The position numbers were made by a program, and so were the translations under genes. The notes beneath the pieces were generated by a model. It was not told the origin of the DNA. It did no database searches and saw only the letters and a program-made list of their open reading frames with translations. From an uncultured SAR116 cluster alpha proteobacterium (GTDB lineage: Bacteria > Pseudomonadota > Alphaproteobacteria > Puniceispirillales > Marisalimonadaceae): a stretch of DNA of 38,605 nt. The first letter of the stretch is position 1. Every line of letters begins with the position of its first letter. The DNA is taken from NCBI GenBank assembly GCA_902578805.1, contig CACHEH010000010.1:1-38605 (forward strand), read 5' to 3'. Shown piece by piece: positions 1 to 6,664 of this stretch.

Positions 1-40
1 AAATAAATGGTATTTTATTTTTTATTTAATAGGTAATTAT

Positions 41-385
41 ATGGTTAAACCAATCACTAAAGAAACTCTATTTATGAATGTTATGGAATTGGATTTTCCT
101 TCAAAGATTGAGTTGGAACATTGGCTTGAAACTTTTCAAGAAAGAATATGGACTGAAGCTTTAATGGCAGAACTTTCTAAAGCTGGTTTGATCAGAGTGA
201 CAGTCTCACAAGTTTGGAATAAAGAAAATCATAGGCTTACAAGAGTTTTTGAATATGAATCTGAAAAAGCATATAATGACTGTCAAAAAATAATTCAAGA
301 GAAAGTTGTTCCAAAAGTAGGAAAAAATTATAACACTAGATATAGGAATAATAGAGGAATTGTTCTTCATGATTATAGAAGTTGA
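41..385 (+). CDS. Small conserved protein, paralogue of the 16197 gene
   Basis: A soluble protein of 114 residues with no signal peptide or membrane segment. The middle and C-terminal part align clearly with the 109-residue product at 16197-16526: both have VSQ(V/I)WNKE, then a short EY(E/K) stretch, an A(Y/F)x(E/D)CQKI(I/F)QE helix, and end with NRGIVL(H/Y)D. The layout of short strands and two helices, and the size, would fit a dimeric alpha/beta-barrel (ferredoxin-like) fold, but this is a guess and no catalytic residue is recognised. The ATG start has a weak AGG seven bases upstream. It stands alone, followed by about 160 bases without a gene. Confidence 0.8.
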   Translation: MVKPITKETLFMNVMELDFPSKIELEHWLETFQERIWTEALMAELSKAGLIRVTVSQVWNKENHRLTRVFEYESEKAYNDCQKIIQEKVVPKVGKNYNTRYRNNRGIVLHDYRS

Positions 386-543
386 TGAACCTTATAAATG
401 ATATATTGTGATTACGCCATATATTGTTTATTTGGATTTTTTGTATTTAAATTCTGGTATTAATTTAATTAATTTTTCATTATTAAATATAATTATATTT
501 AAGTTTAATTTTCGTTGATAGAATTTTTATAGGAGGATCATAA

Positions 544-906
544 ATGTCAAAATTTTTAATTCACATCCATAGTGGTCCTGATTTAAAAAATAAAGCTACA
601 CTTGGAATGCTAGTTGCAATTACGGCATTTAAAAATGGTAATGAAGTTAACATTTTTTTGGCTGCAGATGGAACACATTTACTAAATATAAAAAGTGAGG
701 GTGAAGTAGTGGGCCAAGGTACAGGAGACTTAAAAAACCATTTAGATGAACTTAAACAAAATGATATTAAATTATATGTATCTGGTATGTCAGCCAAAGC
801 AAGGGGTTATGATGAAAGTTTATTGGATGGGTTTAATGCTGAGTTTGCTATGCCTGATAGACTTTTAACACTTTCAACTGAAAGTGATACAGTTCTCTGT
901 TATTAA
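544..906 (+). CDS. DsrE/DsrF-like family protein
   Basis: A 120-residue cytoplasmic protein resembling the DsrE/YchN fold, a small alpha/beta domain used in sulfur-relay proteins and in uncharacterised relatives. It opens with a beta strand (KFLIHIHSGPD), then an A-type helix containing TLGMLVAITAF, then a strand with VNIFLAADGTHLL, a segment with KLYVSGMSAKARG, and ends in a short tail with a single cysteine (VLCY). In DsrE-type proteins a cysteine in the central loop is the sulfur carrier; here the corresponding segment reads YVSGMSAKA without cysteine, so sulfur transfer is doubtful. The start is set by an ideal AGGAGG at about 532-537. A 9-bp inverted repeat follows the gene. Confidence 0.75.
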   Translation: MSKFLIHIHSGPDLKNKATLGMLVAITAFKNGNEVNIFLAADGTHLLNIKSEGEVVGQGTGDLKNHLDELKQNDIKLYVSGMSAKARGYDESLLDGFNAEFAMPDRLLTLSTESDTVLCY

Positions 907-920
907 ACTTTAATTACAAA

Positions 921-951
921 ATCTTAAGCTGTGAATACGGTTGCTTAAGAT
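921..951 (+). terminator. Stem-loop after the DsrE-like gene
   Basis: Perfect 9-bp inverted repeat: ATCTTAAGC at 921-929 and GCTTAAGAT at 943-951, with a 13-base loop. It begins 14 bases after the stop codon of the DsrE-like gene and ends 65 bases before ppnP. No T-run follows directly, so it may be a factor-dependent terminator, an mRNA-stabilising hairpin or an operator rather than a classical intrinsic terminator. Confidence 0.45.
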
Positions 952-1016
952 CATAGAAATGTATTTTTATAAAACTTCAATGTTTAATAAACATTCAATA
1001 CTCTATGTGGATTACT

Positions 1017-1334
1017 ATGGATAAATTTAAAAACGTAAATGTTGACAAATTAGCTAATATTTATTTCAAAGGAAATGTAATTAGTCGTAATATATTTTTG
1101 GAAGATGGTTCTAGAAAAACATTGGGAGTTATGTTGACTGGTAAATATGAATTTAAAACTATTGCTAGAGAACTTATGGAAATTATTTCTGGAAAACTAA
1201 GTTTAAATCTTCAAAATAATGATGATTGGAAATTGATAAAAAAGGGAATGAGTTTTAATGTTCCTAGAAAATCTTCATTTAAAGTAGAGGTATTAGAACT
1301 AGTAAACTACACTTGCTCATACTTTGATGACTAA
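1017..1334 (+). CDS. ppnP: Pyrimidine/purine nucleoside phosphorylase PpnP (DUF1255)
   Basis: PpnP is a small cupin-fold enzyme that splits nucleosides with phosphate into ribose 1-phosphate and free base. The protein follows the family throughout: YFKGNVISR near the start, then a GVMLTGKYEF strand, a MEIISGKLS strand, a DWKLIKKGMSFNVP segment, and the ending SFKVEV...YTCSYFDD. With the start at 1017 it is 105 residues, close to the family's usual 95-105. An in-frame ATG at 1005 would add four residues (MWIT), but members of this family commonly begin MDKF, so 1017 is preferred. No pathway partner lies next to it; a role in nucleoside salvage is family knowledge. Confidence 0.88.
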   Translation: MDKFKNVNVDKLANIYFKGNVISRNIFLEDGSRKTLGVMLTGKYEFKTIARELMEIISGKLSLNLQNNDDWKLIKKGMSFNVPRKSSFKVEVLELVNYTCSYFDD

Positions 1335-1380
1335 TGTTTTTGTAATCTAGTTATTTATTCGAAAAAATAGAGAATTTGAT

Positions 1381-1728
1381 TTGTTTATCTTTTTTAAAAT
1401 TATAATTACAGCATTAATAATTGTCATCGTTACTGAGATAGCTAAATTTAATGACAGAATTGGTGGATTAATAGCTGCTTTGCCTATAACAACATTTATT
1501 ATCTTATTTTGGTTGCATTATGAAAACAATTCGGTTGAAAAAATATCTAATCATGCATCATATACCCTTTTATATGTGCTACCAACACTTCCTATGTTTC
1601 TAGTTTTTCCTTACCTTATAAACAAATTTGGTTTTTACTGGTCAATTATTTTTAGCATATTAATTACTGCTTTTTTTATTGTTTTAGTACATTTTTTTAC
1701 AAAAAAGTATGGTTATAAAATTTTGTAG
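1381..1728 (+). CDS. DUF3147-like small membrane protein
   Basis: A 115-residue integral membrane protein with four predicted hydrophobic helices: about residues 3-20, 27-45, 62-80 and 86-107. The stretch RIGGLIAALPITTFIILFW after the first helix is typical of the DUF3147 family, whose function is unknown. The start is TTG; AGAGA seven bases upstream serves as ribosome binding site and no in-frame ATG lies between the preceding TAG (1348) and here. It sits 46 bases after ppnP on the same strand. Confidence 0.7.
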   Translation: MFIFFKIIITALIIVIVTEIAKFNDRIGGLIAALPITTFIILFWLHYENNSVEKISNHASYTLLYVLPTLPMFLVFPYLINKFGFYWSIIFSILITAFFIVLVHFFTKKYGYKIL

Positions 1729-1807
1729 ACACTTTAACGTACTATGCTTGAAGTATTGAAAATGATTAAACATTAATTGGTTGAATTTTGAGGAATTAAG
1801 TAATTTT

Positions 1808-2557
1808 ATGGATTTTGACTATTCGGAAACTTTTACTATAATTTTAATCTTTTTCTCAATTTTTGTGGGTGGTATAGTCAAAGGGTCTGTAGGCATAGGA
1901 ATGTCTATGTTTTCTGTTCCAATAATAGCGTTTATATTGCCGCCTACTAAGGCAATGATGCTTTTGTGTTTTCCAGTTGTGGTGACTAACCTTATTCAAA
2001 TGAGTATAAAAAAAGGAATTACTGATTACAGATTCTTTCCTATGTTTTTAATGCTGTTTGCGGGCATATTAATTGGCGGAAAGTTAATACTTCAACTTAA
2101 TTTTCAGACAATTTCAATTATCATTGCATTAACTATTATCTTATTTACATTTATTAATTTTTTGGGGTTCAGCCTTAAAAATATAAAACAAAAAAATGAA
2201 AAAATATTATCTGTAATTATTGGTTTTTTTTCAGGTATACTAGGTGGGTTGTCTACGTTCTATGCACCACCAATAATAACCTTTTTAGTTTCATTAAATC
2301 TGGAAAAAGAGAGTTTTATAAGAACTACAGCAACAATGTACTTTTTAGCTTCAATACCACTGTACTCTTCTCTTATTTATCACGGTTTAGGTAATTTTTA
2401 TGATTTGTTAATAAGCTTAGTTGTAACTCCCCCAGCATTGTTAGGACAGTATTTTGGAACTAAAATTAGAATGAGGTTATCCAATGTAATCTTTAGAAAG
2501 ACTATTTTATCAATCTTAATTATTATTGGATTTTCACTATTAATTAAAAATTTATAG
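1808..2557 (+). CDS. TauE/SafE (TSUP) family membrane exporter
   Basis: A permease of the sulfite exporter TauE/SafE family, thought to export small sulfur- or carbon-containing anions; substrate unknown. It shows the two half-repeats of the family: GGIVKGSVGIGMSM near residue 20 and GILGGLSTFYAPPI near residue 145, with about eight hydrophobic helices. It is closely similar to the minus-strand protein at 28963-29706. A TTG at 1781 gives a longer reading, but the ATG at 1808 makes a 249-residue protein that matches the 247-residue paralogue from its first residues, and GAGGA lies 13 bases upstream. A hairpin at 2581-2602 follows. Confidence 0.85.
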   Translation: MDFDYSETFTIILIFFSIFVGGIVKGSVGIGMSMFSVPIIAFILPPTKAMMLLCFPVVVTNLIQMSIKKGITDYRFFPMFLMLFAGILIGGKLILQLNFQTISIIIALTIILFTFINFLGFSLKNIKQKNEKILSVIIGFFSGILGGLSTFYAPPIITFLVSLNLEKESFIRTTATMYFLASIPLYSSLIYHGLGNFYDLLISLVVTPPALLGQYFGTKIRMRLSNVIFRKTILSILIIIGFSLLIKNL

Positions 2558-2580
2558 GAATTTCTTATATATATTTTTTT

Positions 2581-2602
2581 GTTTAGAAAGTAAGTTCTAA
2601 AC
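2581..2602 (+). terminator. Hairpin between TauE/SafE gene and purN
   Basis: Perfect inverted repeat: GTTTAGAA at 2581-2588 and TTCTAAAC at 2595-2602 with a six-base loop AGTAAG. It starts 23 bases after the exporter stop and ends 26 bases before the purN start. T-rich DNA lies upstream and A-rich DNA downstream, so it lacks a classical U-tract on either strand. It may be a weak terminator or a regulatory element in the purN leader. Confidence 0.45.
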
Positions 2603-2628
2603 TAATTAAAAAAAATTTGTGAGTTTAT

Positions 2629-3171
2629 ATGTCTAGTAAAATAGCTGTGTTGTTGAGTGGTAATGGTTCCAATTTGAAAGCTATAATTGATAAAGGTATA
2701 GAGGTAAGTTTTGTTGCTTCTAATAAACCTAAAGCTTTAGGTTTGAAAATTGCAAAGAATGCAAATATACCTTCATATTCTTGGAAAAACGTTTCAGAGC
2801 TTGAAGAAGAAGTATTAAAATTAATAATTCAATATAATGTCAAATTATTAGTGCTTGCAGGATATATGAGGTTGTTAAGTAAAAATTTTGTAAATTCTTT
2901 GCCTTCAAAATTTATTGTAAACGTTCATCCATCACTGCTACCAAAGTATAAGGGGATGAATGCTATTAAACAAGCATTAGACGATAGTGCTCAATATACA
3001 GGTGTAACAATACATTATGTTGATGAAGGTATAGATAGCGGCTCTATAATAAAACAAAATATTATAAAAATTAGTGAGGATGATACTGAAGACACCCTAA
3101 AAGAGCGGTTACAAGAAATAGAACATCGTCTTTATTCTGATACAATAAAATCTATTTTAATTAAGAATTAA
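2629..3171 (+). CDS. purN: Phosphoribosylglycinamide formyltransferase (PurN)
   Basis: PurN transfers a formyl group from 10-formyltetrahydrofolate to GAR, the third step of purine synthesis. The N-terminal phosphate-binding loop reads LLSGNGSNL (residues 8-16). The catalytic triad is present: N98 and H100 in VNVHPSLLP, and D136 in DEGIDSG, matching N106, H108 and D144 of the E. coli enzyme. AGYMRLLS precedes the catalytic Asn in the usual place. Length of 180 residues is slightly short of the usual 190-215 but covers the whole domain. In many alphaproteobacteria purN follows purM; here it stands alone behind a transporter gene. Confidence 0.95.
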   Translation: MSSKIAVLLSGNGSNLKAIIDKGIEVSFVASNKPKALGLKIAKNANIPSYSWKNVSELEEEVLKLIIQYNVKLLVLAGYMRLLSKNFVNSLPSKFIVNVHPSLLPKYKGMNAIKQALDDSAQYTGVTIHYVDEGIDSGSIIKQNIIKISEDDTEDTLKERLQEIEHRLYSDTIKSILIKN

Positions 3172-3259
3172 TTAGATTTAATTTTAAAATATTTTATTAC
3201 TTTGTAGTTTATTATTTCAGATATATAACTATACATTTATTGGAAAGTTGCAATTAACT

Positions 3260-3649
3260 ATGAATATCGGAAAAGCATCTAAATTATCAGAGTTAACAGT
3301 AAAAGCTGTTAGATATTATGACAACATTGGTCTTGTAAAACCTCATCAAAACATCTTTTCTGGATATCGTGAATATAACGATGAAGATGTTTTAAAATTG
3401 AAATTTGTAGGGAAAGCTAGAAAATTTAATTTTAGTATTGATGAATGTAGAGAATTATTATCTTTATACGAAAATAAAAGCAGGCCTAGTAAAGATGTAA
3501 AAAAATTAACCCTAGAGAAAATTTCTCAAATAGATGAAAAATTAAAGCAGTTGCAAAATTTAAAAGATGAATTAAGTTATCTAGCTGATAATTGTCATGG
3601 TGATGACAGACCAAATTGTCCAATTCTTGATGCTTTGTCAAAAAAATGA
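3260..3649 (+). CDS. CueR/HmrR-like copper-responsive MerR regulator
   Basis: A MerR-family activator with an N-terminal winged helix (MNIGKASKLSELTVKAVRYY), a coiled-coil dimerisation helix (about residues 78-108) and a metal loop. The loop reads NCHGDDRPNCPI: C112 and C120 are at the same positions as the Cu(I)-binding cysteines of E. coli CueR, and S77, which marks sensing of monovalent metals, is also present. This makes Cu(I), Ag(I) or Au(I) the likely signal. The start is the ATG at 3260; a TTG at 3248 would add four residues not seen in the family. The stop overlaps the next start as ATGA. No copper ATPase or chaperone gene is in the window. Confidence 0.85.
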   Translation: MNIGKASKLSELTVKAVRYYDNIGLVKPHQNIFSGYREYNDEDVLKLKFVGKARKFNFSIDECRELLSLYENKSRPSKDVKKLTLEKISQIDEKLKQLQNLKDELSYLADNCHGDDRPNCPILDALSKK

Positions 3650-4497
3650 AAAAAATATCTGATACAACTGTATCAATAATCTTAATGATTATATCTGGTT
3701 TCAGCTTCATAGTAATGCATAGTGCAGCCAAATTTTTGTCAGACGAAATACATATTTTTGAAATAACATTTCTTAGATGTGCACTTGTTATAGTTGTCCT
3801 ATCTCCAATTATATTTAAAGAAGGAAAATCTACTTTTGTAACTAAACAACCGAAATTTCAGCTATATAGAATCATTACAAATTCTATTGCTATGCTATGT
3901 TTTTTTTATGGTTTAACATTAACAACGTTATCAGAGGTAACAGCTTTAAATTTAACAGTCCCCATTTTTACAACACTCTTAGCATTCGTGTTTTTAAAAG
4001 AAAAACTAAAACAACATAGGCTTATTGCTCTTTTTGTAGGTTTTTTTGGTGCAATAATAGTTCTAAGACCTGATATCTCAGTTAATATAGGGGGTATCTT
4101 TATTCTAATTTCATCACTAATCTGGTCAATTTCTCTAATTTTTATTAAAAAGTTAACTGAAACAGACTCTCCAGTGACAATATCTCTTTATGCAGGTGTT
4201 GGAATGATACCAGCAACATTTGTAGCTGCGTATCCATATCTAAAAATGCCAAATCTATACCAATTTTCAATAATTTTTTTTATAGCTATTACTGGAACAA
4301 TAGCTCAAACACTTTTAAATAGCGCATTTAAACGAGGAGAGTTGGCAATCTTACTTCCCCTTGATTATTTAAAATTAATTTGGTCTGTTCTAATCGGATA
4401 TACTATTTTTGTAGAAAGTACACCTTATACTTTATGGATAGGTGGTTTTTTAATTGTAGGAGCTTCTTCATATATTGCCTGGAGAGAAAGAAATTAA
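3646..4497 (+). CDS. EamA/DMT superfamily transporter
   Basis: A 283-residue membrane protein with about ten hydrophobic helices in two EamA repeats (roughly residues 6-135 and 145-280). The first repeat has FEITFLRCALVIVVLSP and the second has IWSISLIFIKKLTETDSP, both typical of the drug/metabolite transporter superfamily. The substrate cannot be told. Its ATG overlaps the TGA of the copper-type MerR gene by the four bases ATGA, so the two are translationally coupled and almost certainly co-transcribed. It ends 23 bases from the convergent cyclase gene. Confidence 0.85.
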   Translation: MKKISDTTVSIILMIISGFSFIVMHSAAKFLSDEIHIFEITFLRCALVIVVLSPIIFKEGKSTFVTKQPKFQLYRIITNSIAMLCFFYGLTLTTLSEVTALNLTVPIFTTLLAFVFLKEKLKQHRLIALFVGFFGAIIVLRPDISVNIGGIFILISSLIWSISLIFIKKLTETDSPVTISLYAGVGMIPATFVAAYPYLKMPNLYQFSIIFFIAITGTIAQTLLNSAFKRGELAILLPLDYLKLIWSVLIGYTIFVESTPYTLWIGGFLIVGASSYIAWRERN

Positions 4498-4520
4498 ATT
4501 TAATTTGAAACTTTTTTAAA

Positions 4521-6296
4521 TTATTTATTTTCAAATGAGATTATGCTTCCATACGAACCATTTCTTAGTCTAGTGTAATGAAAATTACATAAAGGGTCAT
4601 CAGGATATGAATCCTTTAGTTTCTTGAATTTTTTAATTGATAGGTTTTTGTTAATATTCAACTGATTATAAGCTTGTTTGTATTCTTCTAATGGGGCCTG
4701 TTTTTTGTCGTTAATCATTGGTTCAAATGCGCTGATGGGTTTTGATTTTCCCTTAAATATTAATTCACCAATTGGTCTAAATTCTAAATTAGCTAATTTC
4801 TTTGATATTTCCTCTGAAACACACATTCTTGTACCAAGTTTTTTATTTATTTGTTCCATTCTTGATGCAGTGTTAACCAAATCCCCTTGCACTGTATAGT
4901 CAAAAAATGACTCACCTCCAAAATTCCCCACAATAGCGTTCCCAGTATGAACGGCAATTCTGGTATTTCCAAAATTCAAATTTTTGTTATTTTGTTTATC
5001 TCTAAAATTCCTGCAAAATTCGTCAACTTCTAGAGCACAATTCATTGCAGATAAACAATGATTAGCATTTTCAATAGGAGCACCAAAAAATGCTAATAGT
5101 GCATCCCCAATAATTTTATCTATTGTACCACCATGCTTAAGAACTAATTTGCATAAACCATCTAAGTAGCTATTAAGAATTGGCAGTACAATAGAGGGTT
5201 CTGTTTGTTCTATCAATTCAGTAAATTTTTCAAGGTCAGTGAAAATAATTGTAATCTCTTGCCTTTTCCCTCCTAAAATTAACTGACTAGGATCTTTAAT
5301 TAATTCATTTACTACTACCTCTGGAACAAATTTAGAAAATGCTTCCTTTATAAATTTATTTTGTTGTTTTTCCTTATCAATAGATTGTTTTTTATAAATT
5401 CCTGATTTTATTCTGGCTCTTAATAATTTTAGATTCACTGGCTTAGGTAAGTAATCATCAGCCCCAGCCTCTATACATTTAGTAATGCTAGTAGTGTCAT
5501 CTAATGCAGACATCATTATTACTGGCATATCTTTTAATTCTTTATCATTTTTCATTTCTATTAAAACCTCAATACCAGATTTGTTAGGCATTATCACATC
5601 TAATAAGATAAGATCAAAATTTTTCATTCTCATTAAATCTAAAGCTTCTTTGCCATCGACAGCCTCTGATATTTCATGACCGTCAGCTTTTAAATGTCTC
5701 GAAACTAATTTTCTATTAATTTGAATATCGTCAACAACCAATATGTGACCAGTGTCGATTTCATTTAAATTGTCATTGCTATTATTTGATGAAATAAGCT
5801 TTTCAAGATCTTTTAATATTTTCTTATTAAAAAAAGTGTCTTTGGCACTATCAATTTTTGTTGTTGAAAAATCAATAATGTTTCCAATTTTTTCTAAAAA
5901 ATCATTACTTTCTTTGATTATAAATTTTAAATCTTGAAAGATCTGCTTATCATTCAATTCCGTTGAATCTTCTAGCAAAATTTCACTATAACCTATAATT
6001 GCATTAATTGGGGTTCTTAGATCATGTCGGATTTTAGTTTCTATTTCTTTTAAAGAATCATTTGAATTAAAATTTTTATTTTCTGGGTTTAATAAATCAG
6101 ATACTAGTTGCATCAAATTATTTGAAGCAGTAATAATATTTTCACAATCAGATATTTCATCCTTAAGATTTTTGTTTTTAAAATTCTGTAGCAAAAGTTC
6201 ACTATAGCTATAAATAATCTCAGCTGGTGAGAGTAGTTCTTGCTTTATATTAGCAATTTTAATTTTTTGGTCAGTAGTTAAATTTAAGTTTTTCAT
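4521..6296 (-). CDS. Class III nucleotidyl cyclase with tandem kinase-type DHp segments and a receiver domain
   Basis: A cytoplasmic 591-residue protein. Residues 10-72 form a degenerate HisKA-like helix pair in which the phosphoacceptor His is lost (KQELLSPAE). Residues 86-150 form a second, intact-looking one with H91 ([19 protein letters not shown]). There is no HATPase domain. A receiver follows (about 183-300) with phosphoacceptor D233 and K285. A class III cyclase domain (about 345-530) has metal aspartates D354 and D398, purine-specifying K394 with T468, and transition-state N475 and R479, which together suggest adenylate cyclase. The last 60 residues are a basic tail. It is the third gene of a minus-strand operon, 11 bases after the CheY-like gene. 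Inference: phosphorelay input sets cyclic nucleotide output. Confidence 0.88.
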   Translation of the reverse strand: MKNLNLTTDQKIKIANIKQELLSPAEIIYSYSELLLQNFKNKNLKDEISDCENIITASNNLMQLVSDLLNPENKNFNSNDSLKEIETKIRHDLRTPINAIIGYSEILLEDSTELNDKQIFQDLKFIIKESNDFLEKIGNIIDFSTTKIDSAKDTFFNKKILKDLEKLISSNNSNDNLNEIDTGHILVVDDIQINRKLVSRHLKADGHEISEAVDGKEALDLMRMKNFDLILLDVIMPNKSGIEVLIEMKNDKELKDMPVIMMSALDDTTSITKCIEAGADDYLPKPVNLKLLRARIKSGIYKKQSIDKEKQQNKFIKEAFSKFVPEVVVNELIKDPSQLILGGKRQEITIIFTDLEKFTELIEQTEPSIVLPILNSYLDGLCKLVLKHGGTIDKIIGDALLAFFGAPIENANHCLSAMNCALEVDEFCRNFRDKQNNKNLNFGNTRIAVHTGNAIVGNFGGESFFDYTVQGDLVNTASRMEQINKKLGTRMCVSEEISKKLANLEFRPIGELIFKGKSKPISAFEPMINDKKQAPLEEYKQAYNQLNINKNLSIKKFKKLKDSYPDDPLCNFHYTRLRNGSYGSIISFENK

Positions 6297-6307
6297 CTAA
6301 TTAAATT

Positions 6308-6664
6308 TTAAGTTAAAGATGAAATTTTGCTTAGTAATCTATCTAGATCTATTGGTTTTGTATCATATTCGTCACATCCTGCCGCTAGAGCTTTTTCTTT
6401 ATCTTGTGCCATCGCATGAGCAGTTAATGCAATGATTGGTATTTTTGATGTGTCTGAGTTTGATTTTAGCTTTTTAGTTGCTTCCCATCCATCCATTACC
6501 GGTAAACTCATATCCATCAGAATTAAGTCAGGTTTTTCACTAATGGTTTTTTTAACACCTTCTTCACCATCGATGGCTATAATTATTTCAAAGCCCTTTT
6601 TTATAAGCCTTCTTGATAGCATGTCTCTGTTCATTTCATTGTCTTCTACTATTAAAATCTTCAT
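6308..6664 (-). CDS. Stand-alone CheY/DivK-like response regulator
   Basis: A single receiver domain of 118 residues with no output domain. Acidic pocket residues are in VEDNE (E7, D8), the phosphoacceptor is D51 in [11 protein letters not shown], the switch Thr is in ALTAHA, and the conserved Lys is in DTKPID. The layout resembles the DivK group of single-domain regulators. Its ATG overlaps the TGA of the hybrid kinase gene (ATGA at 6664-6661 on the minus strand) and the cyclase gene follows 11 bases later, so it most likely shuttles phosphate between the kinase and a partner such as the cyclase's receiver or DHp segment (inference). Confidence 0.93.
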   Translation of the reverse strand: MKILIVEDNEMNRDMLSRRLIKKGFEIIIAIDGEEGVKKTISEKPDLILMDMSLPVMDGWEATKKLKSNSDTSKIPIIALTAHAMAQDKEKALAAGCDEYDTKPIDLDRLLSKISSLT

